A stretch of 64,000 nt of DNA from Diprion similis (taxonomy: Eukaryota; Arthropoda; Insecta; Hymenoptera; Diprionidae). The stretch spans positions 21,744,501 to 21,808,500 of the forward strand of contig NC_060114.1 of assembly GCF_021155765.1 (NCBI RefSeq). Reading direction: 5' to 3'. This document shows positions 11,478-24,806 of this stretch, one piece after another. How positions within the stretch are numbered: position 1 is the first letter of the stretch; each line of letters opens with the position of its first letter. Made by a program: the position numbers and the translations under genes. Under the pieces are notes generated by a model. That model made no database searches. It was not told the DNA's origin and saw only the letters and a program-made list of their open reading frames with translations.

Positions 11478-14400
11478 TTATTGCGATTTGGCTTCCTCCT
11501 TCAGTTTCCAAAGGACCAACTCCATACATGACACGGCGTCTTCGTTACTGTCATGACCTCCAACTAAGAACAAAACAATACACCTATAGACGTGCATTAA
11601 CACTGCGTACCTGGAAACATTCGTTTCCAATAAAAAATCATAAAGACGCATCTACGACTTACCGTCATTTTGTATGATTTTCTGAAGATATTCGGAGCAT
11701 AAATTTCTCAGCGCCCTCTTTTGCGGATATCCGTTACGGTGAGGAAACATGATGCTCGTGTCAACGACGGTATCGTGAACCAATTTGAGTGCCTTAAAAT
11801 CACTCTCTAAGCTATGCCCAATGAGTATCGTTTTGTCAGAGAACATTGTCAATAGAGTGGCTTGTACGTCTAACAGAGACGTAGTAACTCCTTCCATATG
11901 TTGCTCTGTAATCCCTGAGAATCTGAATTGACGTTACAAAGATAATATTTTTTTTTCTTTCCAATTGTTTTAAAACAGAATTCATCAATTCCGATAGGCC
12001 AACCTATATTTATTACCTTGTGTTATAGTCTATAACTGGGTGAACTGGTTTAACTAATGTTTCGTAGACGACGTTGCATTCCTCGTTAATCACCGTCACC
12101 CTCGTCAGTTCGAGTCCTTGCGTTGTGTATGACATTTCGCAGTCCAGTGCGTAAACGCCTTGCTCTTCAACCGGTATGTAATCTACAGTAAGAATAAACT
12201 AGTGGCTAGTGATTTTTTCTTCGGAATTCATTATCATCTTATTCAAAGATGAGGGAACGTCAACAGCAGCAAGAATGAAGACAAAAGCTTCTTGCATTCG
12301 GACTTTGGCTTACCTTTGGGTAAAGTTTTCACGTAACCGCGTAAATTTTCGTAATCAACGTAATCCCAAACGTGAGTTTTCGCGTCACAGCATCCAGTCG
12401 CAGATCCATATTGCTGGCAGCAGCTGTACCTCCCCTCCCCTCTTATTGTAAACTTCCGGCCCCAGTGATATATACAGTTTTGTCGAAGCACCGCATTCCC
12501 GTGCTTGTCGACCATGTACGGCTGGTTGCAACGACTGCAGAACCTTTCGTTAGGCACTTTGGACAAAATTGACTGATTCCGGGTGTTTGGAACGTAGATT
12601 TTAACGCGGCCCTGGAAACAAATCATTTTTACGCCTTGTCGCTCCTTCCGGTTATCATTCGTATTCTCCATCATCTTTCCACAAAATCTGAAACGTGCAT
12701 TCTCCTTATCTCACTCTGACAATGAGTCATAGCTAATTTTTTACCGTCGGTCCGTCCGGATGAGGCCTCGGAAAACCGTTCGCTTTCAGTTGCTCCTCGG
12801 TCATGATCCATTTGGAAAGAAGAGCGTATAGAGTGGTTCCCTTGAACTCCATGACAGATCTCTTGGTCTTCACAACGCTCCATGAGCCTTTGGATTTGCC
12901 CGCGAGAACAGCTTCGTGCGAAACAGTTCCGCTTGCCGGAGAAGCACCGCTCTCTGCGGTAGATTGTTGGTCCAATTCCTTTCTCAGACGGTGCGTGGCT
13001 AGCATACAAGAATTTTTGTATACCGCTACAGCCTTGCAACGCTCGTGACACGCATATTCTTCCCTCAAGGCTCGCTGCGCCGCATCTTCGCCGTTCGTAT
13101 ATATTTGAATGCAAACGTCTTGCATCATGTTCACATAGTACTGACGTACATTCAACGGAAACTTCTGTGTCGCTACATGCAGTGGCTCTGGCCTTATCAA
13201 TTGGGGAATCTGGGGAAAGATCCAGGTGAAAATATGACGTATAGGAAGCCGTAATGCTCCTAAATACTTCAAACGCACCCTGATAGACAATCCAAGGTTA
13301 AAGTGATAAGTTTTTGGTAAACATGGACAACTTACTACTTGAGGAACGTGAGCAACACGAGATCCACCTTTGGCAGTTTGGGCGATCGTTTTGCTTTCGG
13401 AATTCTTGTTGATAGCTTCGGAGACCTTTTTCTTAGCCAAGGCTAGGGACGTTGCATAGGGTACATGAGCTATCCTCAATCGGCCTGGAGGAAAATAAAT
13501 AAACTATACATCGGCGTACGCGCGGCGTTTCGTGGAAACTAATTAGATTACCATTTCCATTAACAATCTGATCCCCCTTTGTCGCCGTGTTCAAGGTTGG
13601 TTTATGCGAGAACTGAAGTGCCGAAGGTGTTGCGTCTGAGGTCTGATTCGAGGTCAAGGACGCAGAACTCTGCAAAGCAGCTGCTGCTGCAACTTTTTCG
13701 GCAACTGCTTCTTTCATCAATCGCCACCTATCGGTCAATTTTAGGTGAGGATTCGGTGGTGCTTTCGCCGGCTGAATTGGAGTCCTTTTATACTCGGTAT
13801 ATTGACCAGCTGACGCATGAGCTACTCTCTTCCGGCCAGGTTCCTCAGCCTCTTCAGGTTCTCGCCTCGGATGCTCTTTCACTCTTACTTCTTTGGGATG
13901 TTCGGATACCTCGTATTCCTATCAAGTTGGAAAAAAGCTACTGAAATGCAACACCGTGATTCACGTGTTAAAAACAATATAAATCTATCTACTTCATACC
14001 TGAAAAATTTTCAGACATTCTTCTTCGATGTCATGATCGGAGTCTGAGATCTCTAAAATTTCCTCCGAATATGAAGGCGAACGTCGAAACCTGATCGAAG
14101 GGCTGTTTTCTTTTTCGTCGTGATCTTCGGCGCTGCTTGCTTCGTCGTCGCTCTTCTTTCTGGCCTCCGTTTTCTTGCTCGAACTACTTGACTTGGTACT
14201 TGACCTAGACCGACTCTTGTCTGTTTTCTTTGAAGAATATCTATCTCTGCTTGACGAAGAACTTGATTTACTTTTATGCTTTTGATGGCTACTTGATTTT
14301 CTATGCTCTTCACTTTTGTCTTTATCTTTACTAGACCTAGAAGAATTTTCTCCTCTCTTTGAGCTCTCCCGCGTGCTATGTCTACTATCCTTTCTTTCCC

Positions 14401-15687
14401 TTGAACTCCGCCTTTTGTTTTTATCCCTACTGGAAGATGAGGAATGATGTTTTTCCTTTGAACTAGAACTTGAACTATGTTTACGCTTTTCCTTGTCTCT
14501 ACTTGTATCCTTATTGCCAGCTTCCTCAGAATCCTTTCTTTGCTCTTTGCTGCCTTCCTTAGCCTTCTCCGACTTATCCTTTGACCTTCCTCTCTCCTTG
14601 CTGAGACTGCCGTCTCTTCTCTCTTGCGTCTTGCTGCTGTTACTAGCTTCCTTAGTTTTACTGCCATTACGCTTATCCTCTGATCCGTTACTAGACTTAT
14701 GGCTTGTCTTAGGTTTATCTTCACTTCCAACTTCACCCTCCGTCTTATTGTCTTCTTTGACTATGTTATTTATCGTCTGATCTGGCTCTTCTTCTTCAGA
14801 AAATTGGGCTTCGATCTCTGGATCATAGTCCTGAGATTGCCGAATTTCCAGACGTCCACTGGCTTCTTTTCCAGCATTCAAGCTTTCGTCTATACTCATC
14901 AGAAGTTCGCCTATACCAGGCTCTTCTAATTGCTGCACAGTTTTGAGCGGCGCTTTGAGTTTCTTGGGTACATATTCTTCGCGACGTTTCTTGGACCTAG
15001 GCCGATACACGTCTTTATTCTTGAAAATGTAATCACTCGAATTACCATCTTCGTACGAGTTTGGAGACGAAGAATCAGACTTGATTGTCGGTACATAGCT
15101 GTGTACAAACGAAGCATCACCGCTACTCGATATGGCCGTAGGTTTGTAAGTTATTTCTGAAACTTTAACACTTGAGTAGCTTGGAGCGACACTTGCTGGA
15201 TTGTCCAAGGAGTTTACGATCTCTTGCGGGATGCTCAGCCAGGGCTTGAATCTATCCGGTGAAGACTTTCTCTTGACCGCGACTTTGCTCTCCCTTGTGG
15301 GCATATAAGGTACAACAGGTATGTGACGTTTCTTTAGCTCAGCTATCGGCGTTGGATTATAAACACACGGTGTTGCTTGCACTGTAGGTTTAGTAATCAA
15401 TATCTCTTGATGAGAAACCGAACCTGCCGCTGAGCTCAGAGTCGGATTCAGCTCTTCTACTACTCTTGACACAATTTTCTGTGATATTTTACCAGTCTCT
15501 GCTACCTCATGATCAGCCAGTACCTTTTTGACTGCCTGAGAAACCAATTGTTGAAATGTGTTCGAGTCCGACGGAGCTCCGTCGACCCTTTCTCCTTCGT
15601 TCGTTGCCACGCTCTGAACGGGGGCTCCACTGTTGGACGCTCCATCATCTGCAACGAACATCTCATTAGAAAATTGTGCTTGAATCA
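11478..15687 (-). CDS. REXO1: RNA exonuclease 1 homologue (REXO1), 5' end incomplete
   Basis: This is a DEDDh-type 3'-5' exonuclease of the REXO1 family, expected in the nucleus. Exons, 5' to 3': 15687-14000 (start of this exon uncertain), 13918-13552, 13484-13336, 13209-12745, 12611-12314, 12182-12017, 11922-11663, 11563-11478. All boundaries are GT..AG and in phase, giving at least 1,145 residues. The first exon encodes a long Ser/Lys/Asp/Glu-rich, low-complexity, probably disordered region. The REXO1 core follows ([11 protein letters not shown]; the cysteine-rich FCSRCNQPY...NCIYHWGR), then the exonuclease domain with Exo I VYALDCEM, Exo [11 protein letters not shown] and Exo [12 protein letters not shown]. 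All catalytic D/E/D/H/D positions are present. The usual family N-terminus with a CCCH-like finger was not found, so one or more upstream exons are probably missing. An in-frame ATG at 15661 is an alternative start. The splice that opens exon 5 (12611) was chosen because a more upstream acceptor runs into a stop. Confidence 0.9.
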
Positions 15688-15699
15688 CTGTAAACCCGT

Positions 15700-18600
15700 C
15701 AATTAATTAAAACAAACGAGGTGTTCTCTGAATGCAAATTTTCTACACCTCGATGTGGTTGAAAAGCGTCATGAGATAATATTTGAAATGGGATCAGGTT
15801 TGGGAAATTGGTAATGACATAAATGAAAGTTGTTGCAATTTCGCAGTTATTGAACGAACTACATTGACAAAGTACAATCGCAGGAATAGCAGTATTTTTC
15901 AACTAGATTCACTAGCCTTGCCCAGGTAGAAACTGAGTGCAAAATCTTCCTTCGCATGTTCATTTATAAATACTATCATCCTTGTGTTGTATCGTTCACA
16001 AAAAATTTTTTCATGAGTTTTCTCATTAGCATACAGATTATACAAAGCTATGTAGTTATCATTCGACAAGATAGGGTCCATTTTTGTTGTTCCTGATAAC
16101 CATGAAATTATCAAATTCCGAGTGTTGATTGCTTATGCCAACACACGTTGATTATGATGTGCAGAGTTAGATTTGTGTAGCCGGTAAACGAATAGAAAAT
16201 GCTATTTGATAAGATTTGTAGCTCATGGGGGTAAATTATGGCAGACATGATAGGCCGAATGGGGGGGCGAAGTAATTGAGAGGCGGATCCTTAATTGTTT
16301 TACTTGTCAATGAACAACATTCGCGTCACAAAATTGTGATCTTAAACACCGAGAATTGGATGCGACGCATTGACAGTTGAAAAACAGAAATGGGGAGAAC
16401 GAGATCATCTGATCAAGTTTTGATGGGGGTTCAGAAAAACATTTGAATTGTTTATTTTCTTCTCATTACCTCTCCGTGGATGTTTGAAGTGGCAATAGGG
16501 CCTCTCGCAGAGTCCGCTGTCATAAAACGGGCAATTTATTGTCTTGAAATATCCCGTCGACGGCAACATAACTGGACGTATCTCATTACTTCAACGAGCA
16601 CATATTATCATGGTGACGAAAGAACAGTCAGTTTAATTATTACAGGAATAACTATGATTTAACATTAACGATATCAAGTGGGCGCATCTTAGTTCTTTGT
16701 ATTCATTTATTTCTTTATTAATCAAGTAGATGTATTTTTTTTTTTTTTTTTTTTGTAATAATTGTCGACAGATCTATCTATCTGCCGAAATATTATCAAC
16801 AATCGTCAACGCGCTCTACCCACGGCAAAAAAAAACCAAGTGAAATGTTGGCGTTGTGCAGCTTTGAGGTTACGTACATTTCGCTTTGTGTCTTCCTCTG
16901 ATGTATTTCCACCAATCAGTGAGAAATCATTGAGGAGTGCCAGCGCCCACCGACACGAAACTGTTTCTTTGAACTAAATTCCGCTGGCTTACGTCTGTCG
17001 GCAGTCGACCGTTTCTCACTGCTTTACCAGCAGTGGATAATATAGATTGCTTATTGAGGATACCACGTCAAAACAAGCGATGGTCTGGAAACGAGTATAA
17101 TGTGCTTAACTAATTTATTCAATATTGTTATCAATTAAATCTATCTGTTTACGAATTTATTTTCATTCGATTATATTTTTAGAAGATTTTTACCATCGGG
17201 TGACAAGTTTTGTTTCAAAGATGTTCTTTTTTTTTTATGTAATACATGTTCGTACAGGAATATTAAATTGATTAATACATTTATAAACAGATATCTCAAG
17301 AATAATCATTTCCTAATTTTTTTTTTTTGGATTGCTTGGAATCTAGTCTGACTGCTCGTTCTCAGCTTTCTCGATTATCATTGCGCAGGTAACAAACAAG
17401 CGTGACCATCCGTCGGTTTCAACTCAATTTTCATTCTGTATTAGCGATATGTATAATAACGGTATGCAAATATTCAAATATCATACCAAACGTATAATTA
17501 GTGTTGTTCAATATATAAATACAGTTATTATACTACACATGCCCATGATTATCCGTAAGAAATGTTCATTTCAAGTTAGAAAGGGACCAGCAACGGAACA
17601 CCATTCAAACTTGAAAATGATTGCAGCATTCCCCCTTCAAAGGACGGCACTAGTTTTCACATAATTCATACTTCACCAATTTTTCTCCAAAATAATAAAG
17701 ATACTTCATGTATAGATGCTTTTCATGAAAGTAAACAATTTCATAACTATGATTATTCCTAAACAATAATTATATCATGTATACATATTTTGTACGTCTG
17801 TACAGCGAAAGTGTAGTTGCAATTTCATCCAATATAATCGAATTGAATGATATCTGAGTCATCAAAAGGTATGTTTCTTTCACTTTGTACTACCCAATCA
17901 ATTTTGACACTTGTATAGGCCTGTGCGTTATAGCCTAAAGATTGATCTAATTGCTCCACTGCTCATTGAACTGTTATCAAGAGGTTATCGAATTATCATT
18001 TCTACTCGTGCTGTGGTATTGAAAGTATTAAGCTATCGCTTAGAGCTTGTTCCCCGATTGCCGTAGATAACATCTTGCAATAGTCGCGTTTCGTTTTGCA
18101 TCACGATGGAGTTCTAATGTATCTACAATGTGCGATGGTTGAGCTTAAGATGTACACGAACACTGCGAGTGGTTTGACGGAGTGGGATTGGGTATGGAGT
18201 CTGATCAATGTCTCAAATAGGATAGTTTTATCTAATTTGTACGAAAATCCAATGAATTCGTACAGCTGCTTGTCAGAGAGTTAATTGTGGCGGGGCAATC
18301 GAGGCTTTCGTTATCTGTGTGTAATTCTTATCCGATCAGGATCTTCGACTAACACTTGAACGGACATCTTGTACTTTTGGCTGAAACACCGTTGGTCTTA
18401 GAAGTCGTCAACGTGCTACCTGACGCAGAAAATATGAGTACCGATAAAGAGTTGTCAGGTATTTATTGCAAAAAAATCATTTTCTACAACTTTATTCAGA
18501 ATAAGTGTATATGTGTTTTGCTTCAGACTAATCTAAAAAGAATAAATTGTATGCTTAACTGTGCCACAGGAAACGTAGGCTTTTATTTCAAGACTATTTT

Positions 18601-21600
18601 TTTGTTCTTTCTCACGTCATGTGAATTTCTTTATACTTATATTGAAAACATGTTTTGTCGATAATAGTTATTCAATTTCATTAATGATGATTCAGCCTGT
18701 CGATGATATTTGTAAATTAAAACTTAAAATACATACTGCCGATGTCAATATGCTTGTTGCGAGTATGCAAATTAAGTAAATCAGACGTTGAAGTCTATAT
18801 ATTTCTCTATTGTGAAAGTATTGCTGCTCTTGTTATCGTTTAAAAATTGAAGTCAATAACAGTATTTAACTCAATACAAACTTCAATGTACAATGTCACC
18901 ATCGTTAACTACGATACTTCTTCGGATATCTACACAATTAAGCTGCATGGAATTGTATTTAAAAAATTATTTATCGCGCATGAAGGTTACTCGCTATTGC
19001 GTGCCTGGCGCTATAAGGATTTTGTACCGTAAAGCCTAGGGCAGCAGATTGTAGAGGCACCAAATTTCAGGCCAAAATTTTTTTGATTTACGTAATCTAG
19101 GAACAGATACATCGATCCCCTAGTTCAAAATCATACTAATTATTGGAAAAAGGTGGTGTAATTAGGACGATAGTGCACAAATCATAAAGTTATAATTTTA
19201 CTGACAAAAAATTGTAATTAATACGTTTGTGAACTAGAGTATAGAATTGTAGTGTAAATCCGCCACTGGCACAGTATAACACTGTAATATGTGGTTACTG
19301 CATAGCCAAAATCGTATCCTGTTTTAATTCCCCGCCGTTTCGTTTCACAGTCAATTCTGCCATTTTGTTATCTTCTACTACATCAAGCCACGTGTTTGCT
19401 AGTTGGCAAAGAAAATTCTAGAACCTACGTCAATAAGGTCAAAAACACAGATGTTTCGCTGAATTATCTTCTATGCAAAACATTCCACTTATATATAGTC
19501 CGAGTGTATACATAACCAGCGAATCTACGCACCATGTAAACGCGGAATGAAATCTTTCGAATCCGCTAAAACGTGTATTTTATCAGTTACGGGATCAGTG
19601 ATCATGAAAAAGAGAGTGCATGTATGTACAGATATTCCAGTCATCAGCATCTTTTGTGAGGCAAATTGGATTAAAAAAAAAAAAAAAACTTATACTCGTA
19701 AACAACGTTCAGAATTGATGCTACACGTGTAACTATACAAGAGACGCGTATACTGGATGATTTCAACTCCTGGCTTCACTGTTTTAATCGACGAATAATT
19801 GAAATGTCGCCATCAGCTATACAGAAATAATAGCATCTCGTTGATCCAGGTTCACGCGCTTCATTCTCTTATTGTGGCAAGAACTCCGAATGGATATGGA
19901 TGAAATTAATATCTTCCACAAGTTGCGAACATTCATTCGAACGAAAGTTCAATTGACAAACCACACAAGTTTTTCCAAAAACTTTCACAGAAGTCGAATT
20001 ACAAATCTACCGATTCGTAACTATAATTTTTGAGGAAACTGTCGAATACCTTAAGCAGTGATAAAACTCGGGGCCGTTTTAATCCATTTGTTTTGTCAGG
20101 TTATATCAAGACTGCAGCTGCCGGTTACGGTTAATTCAAACATTTGTTGTCATCGTTTTGTCCTTGACACACCGACTTTGTCCGTGGATTCATTGGCCTT
20201 GACTGCACAGAACGCTTTCCATTCGCGTACACGATCTGAATAGTTACTCTTTAAACGTGCTCGAAATTCACTCGGAGCTCGCGTCTTGACTAGCCGTCAA
20301 AAATAAACATCTGTTCGATATCGGTGGAGAATGGAGGAGCGTGGGTAACAGCTATTTTGACAATTGTGACATGCAGCTCGGCTGCACGAAAATGACGCAT
20401 CTCAGTTATTCTTCAGCGGATTTTGATAACCCATCAAGTTCCAGAGTTTCGTTAATTTACAGCTGGGATTCCTTAGGTACTAAAGAGAAAACCTTCGTCC
20501 AAATCATATATGTAAATCATAATGAATTTCGCCAAAATATGTCGTTTTCATTCATTCCTACACTTTCCCTGTCTCATGACGTATCAATCGCAACCGTTTT
20601 CATTTTAATTTTGCAAACCAACTGCTTTTCGACGATCTTTTAAGCTCCTTTCACCATTCACTATACATTAAGGATAAATATTTTTCAGCAAAGATATGGC
20701 GACTGATGTAAAACAATAACCACAATTATCCTGCAAATGGATCTGCGACCGCGAAATGCTTGTACAACTTTCAGACCAATTTTTAAATAAACTATACAGA
20801 TGTGTACAGAAATTTAAAGAAATTTCGAATAATGAGAATGATTAACCCTCTCAAGAATTGAGATTTCTAACAATTCATCTGCCGTTATGGTCTTTTCGCA
20901 TTTTTCAAATTTCGATCTATCAGCCATTCCAAATATTGATCTTTCCAAGTATTAATCCCCACCCTCATCGTTATCATTCATACGTAATAGAAATATCTGA
21001 ATTCGCACTTTTTTTCTTTAACCACATAGTTCACGTGCTGTAGATATCAGTTCGAAAGGATGACCAGTTGATGCATAATTCATGAACTGGAGGATACCCT
21101 GAGCGAATTTTCAATTCGTCGGTAATGGTCATGGTCGATCTTCGGCGTGGCTGTCTAAGTGTGAGCCAAATGTATTACAACGGAACAGCGTAGTTGTGTT
21201 GGTGCATTCATAATCAGTTGGGAAACCCAGTCGGGTTGCATGGGTTCTTACTGCTTGATTGCTCTGTTCGGTGCGAAATCAAACTGCAGAGTTATTATAA
21301 CTTGATTGCAGTTGATCATCGCTACTATGGTACACGTATTCGGGTTATACATGTATATGTTTACTTTCGTCATTTTCTACTCCCTTTACAAGATCACCTA
21401 CCGTTCGTGTTGATAACATATGTCGTGCCGGGATTTACCGACGAGCTCGCATTTTAGCTGTACAGTCGTATAGTTACCAAGAAACGTGGCAAACTGACTG
21501 CAGGCTGTATAAGCTGCCGTTGTGTTCGTGTGTGAAACTGTGAACGCAGTCTGGAGGGAAAATAGCATTACTATAAGGAAAGTGAATCTGCAAGAAAAGT

Positions 21601-21706
21601 GATCACTTGGCGTGGCAGTGCCGATAATATTATAAGCGTTTAAGGTCGCTCGACAAAATTTTCAACACTCCATCAAGTTGTCTGAACATACTTTCTTGTT
21701 ATTGAA
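15700..21706. other. Intergenic region
   Basis: No supported gene is present. Homopolymer tracts (T-run at 16735-16754, A-run at 19674-19688) and AT-rich sequence dominate. The missing first exon of the REXO1 gene may lie here, and the promoter and 5' UTR of the CLN3 gene are expected in the last few hundred bases, but neither could be pinned down from sequence alone. Confidence 0.6.
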
Positions 21707-24203
21707 ATGGTGAAAAAGTTATTGCATATCACAGGGACGCGGAATGATCCAATCGACCCTGAGGCTCAGGCTGAGAAACGAAAGAAATGGAGGAACTTGA
21801 TTGCTTTTTGGATTCTTGGATTGTGCAACAATTATGGCTACGTTGTGATGCTAAGTGCGGCTCACGACATCATTGAAAGCAAGTTTGGTTCCACGGTGAG
21901 TTACGATTCGCTAATAACCACTCACAATCAACGGAAACATACAATTGTTATCGTTTGACTGCTCTCCCTCGGAATGCAACAATTAATTAACTCGTATCAA
22001 ATTAGCATTGAAAATGGGCGTCCCGTATCTAATCACAGTCAGTTTTCTTGTTTCACGAGCGTCTCTGAATCTTTCGAACTTATAAATTGACGCTGCAGTA
22101 CTGTTGCAATGCGTATAATATCCACTAGAGTTTCCTATATCATTGAACTGCTTCATTCCGTGGCAATTTGTGCAGATTAAAATATGGAGAAGGACGAAAG
22201 AGCAAAAAAATTCCATCCTCATTGGCAATGTTCGATTGTATTTGTCTAATTTATACAGCTCGGACAACGTTGACGCATATAGACAGAGCCATAAATCACA
22301 GGTTTGCACATACTGTTTTGATTATGATTCTCTTTTCTCTATAGTCGTCATCTTCGGAAACTACAGATAACACAACGACATCGAGAGATTGTAATACTTT
22401 GTCGACAGGTGCCATACTCCTGGCGGATATAATACCGTCGCTTGCGACTAAGATTATCGCGCCATTCTTGCCATTTTTCGTACAGTGAGTAAATGACTGT
22501 TTCTTGATATTTTATAATTCAATTTTCTTCGTCTGGAAATTAGGATACATCTAAAGATACCCTTGCAGCTTGAGATTATTATCATGCGTTATTATGGCTG
22601 GTTCCGGATTCATCATGGTAGCTCTGGCTGCTTCAGAATGGTTAGCGATTCTAGGTGTGATCGTTACTTCCTTATCTTCCGGCCTAGGTGAGGTCACACT
22701 GTTGGGATACAGCCACTACTTTGACAAGTAAGACATGTAAAATTCCAAAAACTTTCACACTTTCGAATCACTAAATGCGCCGTTTTTTTCTTTTCAATTT
22801 TCTTTCATCACGGTGCACGTGAATTATTCTATTGTTAGTTTCTGAAACCAATTTCTGTAATAACTCACGAGTCTTCTGTTATCTTTATTGCTCTCGCGTC
22901 GTTATTATGATATGCGCTCTTTAATTCTTTGATACTTGGAATCTCGTATGAAATATTACCGCAATCTATTATAAGCATATAAATAACTGTAAACTATGTG
23001 TGTCGTTTTATCAATCTGTCATGGATTTAGACGGTAAAAAACACGTGTTTTCTTCATTCTTAGTAACTTTTATATTTTTTATAGAAACGTTATTTCAACG
23101 TGGTCATCGGGGACAGGTGGTGCAGGTGTAATTGGAGCGGTTTCTTACGCCGGTCTGACGCTATGGCTGAGCACTGAAAATACTATTCTTGTGATGCTCG
23201 TCGTGCCGGTAATTCAAGCGATCGCGTTCTGGATCATATTGGTCCATCCTAAAGAAACTGCACTGCCAGTTTCAAACCTCGGAAATGGCAGTAAAGAAAA
23301 TGCAAAGGAGGTCGTTACGATCCCAAAAAAGACATTAAAGCAAAAATTGGCCATAGTGCCAGGACTCTTGAAATATATGATACCGATTGGACTCGTTTAC
23401 TTATTCGAATACTTCATCAATCAAGGATTGGTGAGAATAATTTCTTGATTACGATAAGGAAATGGTTAAGCTATGTCATCAGAGTTCTATGACTTGATCT
23501 GTTCACCATGTATTTTTTTTTTGTTTGTTTGCTTAAACGGTGAAGGAAATTGAATCTAAACGTTACTGTAACATTTATCTTCAATTTTCTACTGTTTCTA
23601 TAGTTTGAGCTAATCGATTTTGACGGAATATGGTTGGACCACGCTGCACAATATAGATGGCTTCAAGTTGATTACCAAATCGGTGTTTTCATATCTAGAT
23701 CATCGGTTAATTTGGTTACGATCAACAGGATCTGGATAATGGCAGTCCTTCAGGTAAATAATTACTCTGATATGTTATCCAGGAACAACTAAGATGATTT
23801 AAATAATTATACATATCACATGCGTTGTATCCTGTAATTATTTTTCAGCTTGTCAACGTAGTAATAATGACCTTCGAGACGTTGTACTTCTACATTCCGA
23901 ATATCTGGATCGTATTTGTGATCGTATTGTGGGAAGGACTTCTTGGCGGAGGAGCGTACGTCAACACTTTTTACAAAATGTCCAAAGAGGTGAGGAATTA
24001 TGAAATGAATCAGTTTTTCACTTTTTGGAGAACATGATCAATTCATTGTTAAATGATCAACATAGGTACCAGAAGAAGATCGAGAATTCTCACTCGGAAT
24101 AACAACCATGGCGGATTCAATCGGTATCGCTTTAGCTGGCTGGATATCGATTCCAGTGCACAATGCCATTTGTAAACTACCTCAACCAACGCGCCTAGGG
24201 TGA
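21707..24203 (+). CDS. CLN3: Battenin (CLN3), lysosomal/endosomal membrane protein
   Basis: The gene has seven exons: 21707-21895, 22345-22484, 22569-22727, 23085-23430, 23604-23753, 23849-23989 and 24066-24203. They join in phase to a 420-residue protein, close to the usual CLN3 length (about 440). The N-terminus has a cytosolic stretch followed by [20 protein letters not shown]. Family hallmarks include [27 protein letters not shown], and [15 protein letters not shown] at the start of exon 4. The rest is hydrophobic helices consistent with the eleven or so membrane segments of the family. CLN3 is a distant MFS-related protein of lysosome/endosome membranes; human mutations cause juvenile neuronal ceroid lipofuscinosis. 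The start is the first ATG of an exon with an in-frame N-terminus of the family type. A possible AATAAA lies at 24597-24602. The gene converges on the actin-related gene downstream. Confidence 0.95.
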
Positions 24204-24806
24204 ACTAACAATAAGTCGAAGTCAAATTATATTCATTATAATTAAGAATGCATACTGCAGTGATATGCAGTTCTAATCACGAGGAATGGCTCGAAAAATT
24301 CAGGTACTTAATAATAAGTTTTTAATCTCCGAAATTTTTTTCCCGTGAAAACTTGGTATTTATATATGATTTTCGTACCAAAAAACCATCAGATTGCATA
24401 TACTTAGGCAAATAGAAATAGCGCTCGGAAAAATGCTATCGTCAATATAATGGTACAAACGGTATTTTTATGCGAGATGGTAAATTTTATTTTCCATCTG
24501 TTATTGTTGTACAATATTGTTAAATTGATTATTAAAAATTGTGATATAGATTACAGTCATGATAACATTTCAGGAAGAGCGTGGGTACTTAAATATAATA
24601 AATCTACTGGATGATGCGAGTAAAATGGCCTATACTTCGTATACTTACATATGTATACTCTAAGGTTTCTTAATCACTTTCAAATGATCATACTATAATA
24701 TTCTCTGACATATCATACCAATTATTCGTGGTATGAAAATTGTCAAATTGATAAACTGACAGGAAAACTTTCGATAGTGACAATTGTTGAAACTCAAGAT
24801 TGAATC
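24204..24806. other. Intergenic gap between two convergent genes
   Basis: This AT-rich stretch lies between the stop codons of CLN3 (+) and BAP55 (-). It contains an AATAAA on the plus strand at 24597-24602 and a TTTATT (AATAAA on the minus strand) at 24486-24491. If both are used, the two 3' UTRs overlap by more than 100 bases. Confidence 0.5.

Noticed and set aside
12612-12674. ORF start [14 protein letters not shown] as an upstream extension of a REXO1 exon.
   Set aside because: The acceptor TTTGTTTCCAG at 12612 is stronger and joins in phase to give [11 protein letters not shown]. The upstream part is better explained as intron.
14053-14736. A 227-codon Arg/Lys-rich ORF in another minus-strand frame.
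   Set aside because: It is a shadow of the low-complexity Ser/Lys/Glu coding sequence of REXO1. It has no independent start context or family resemblance.
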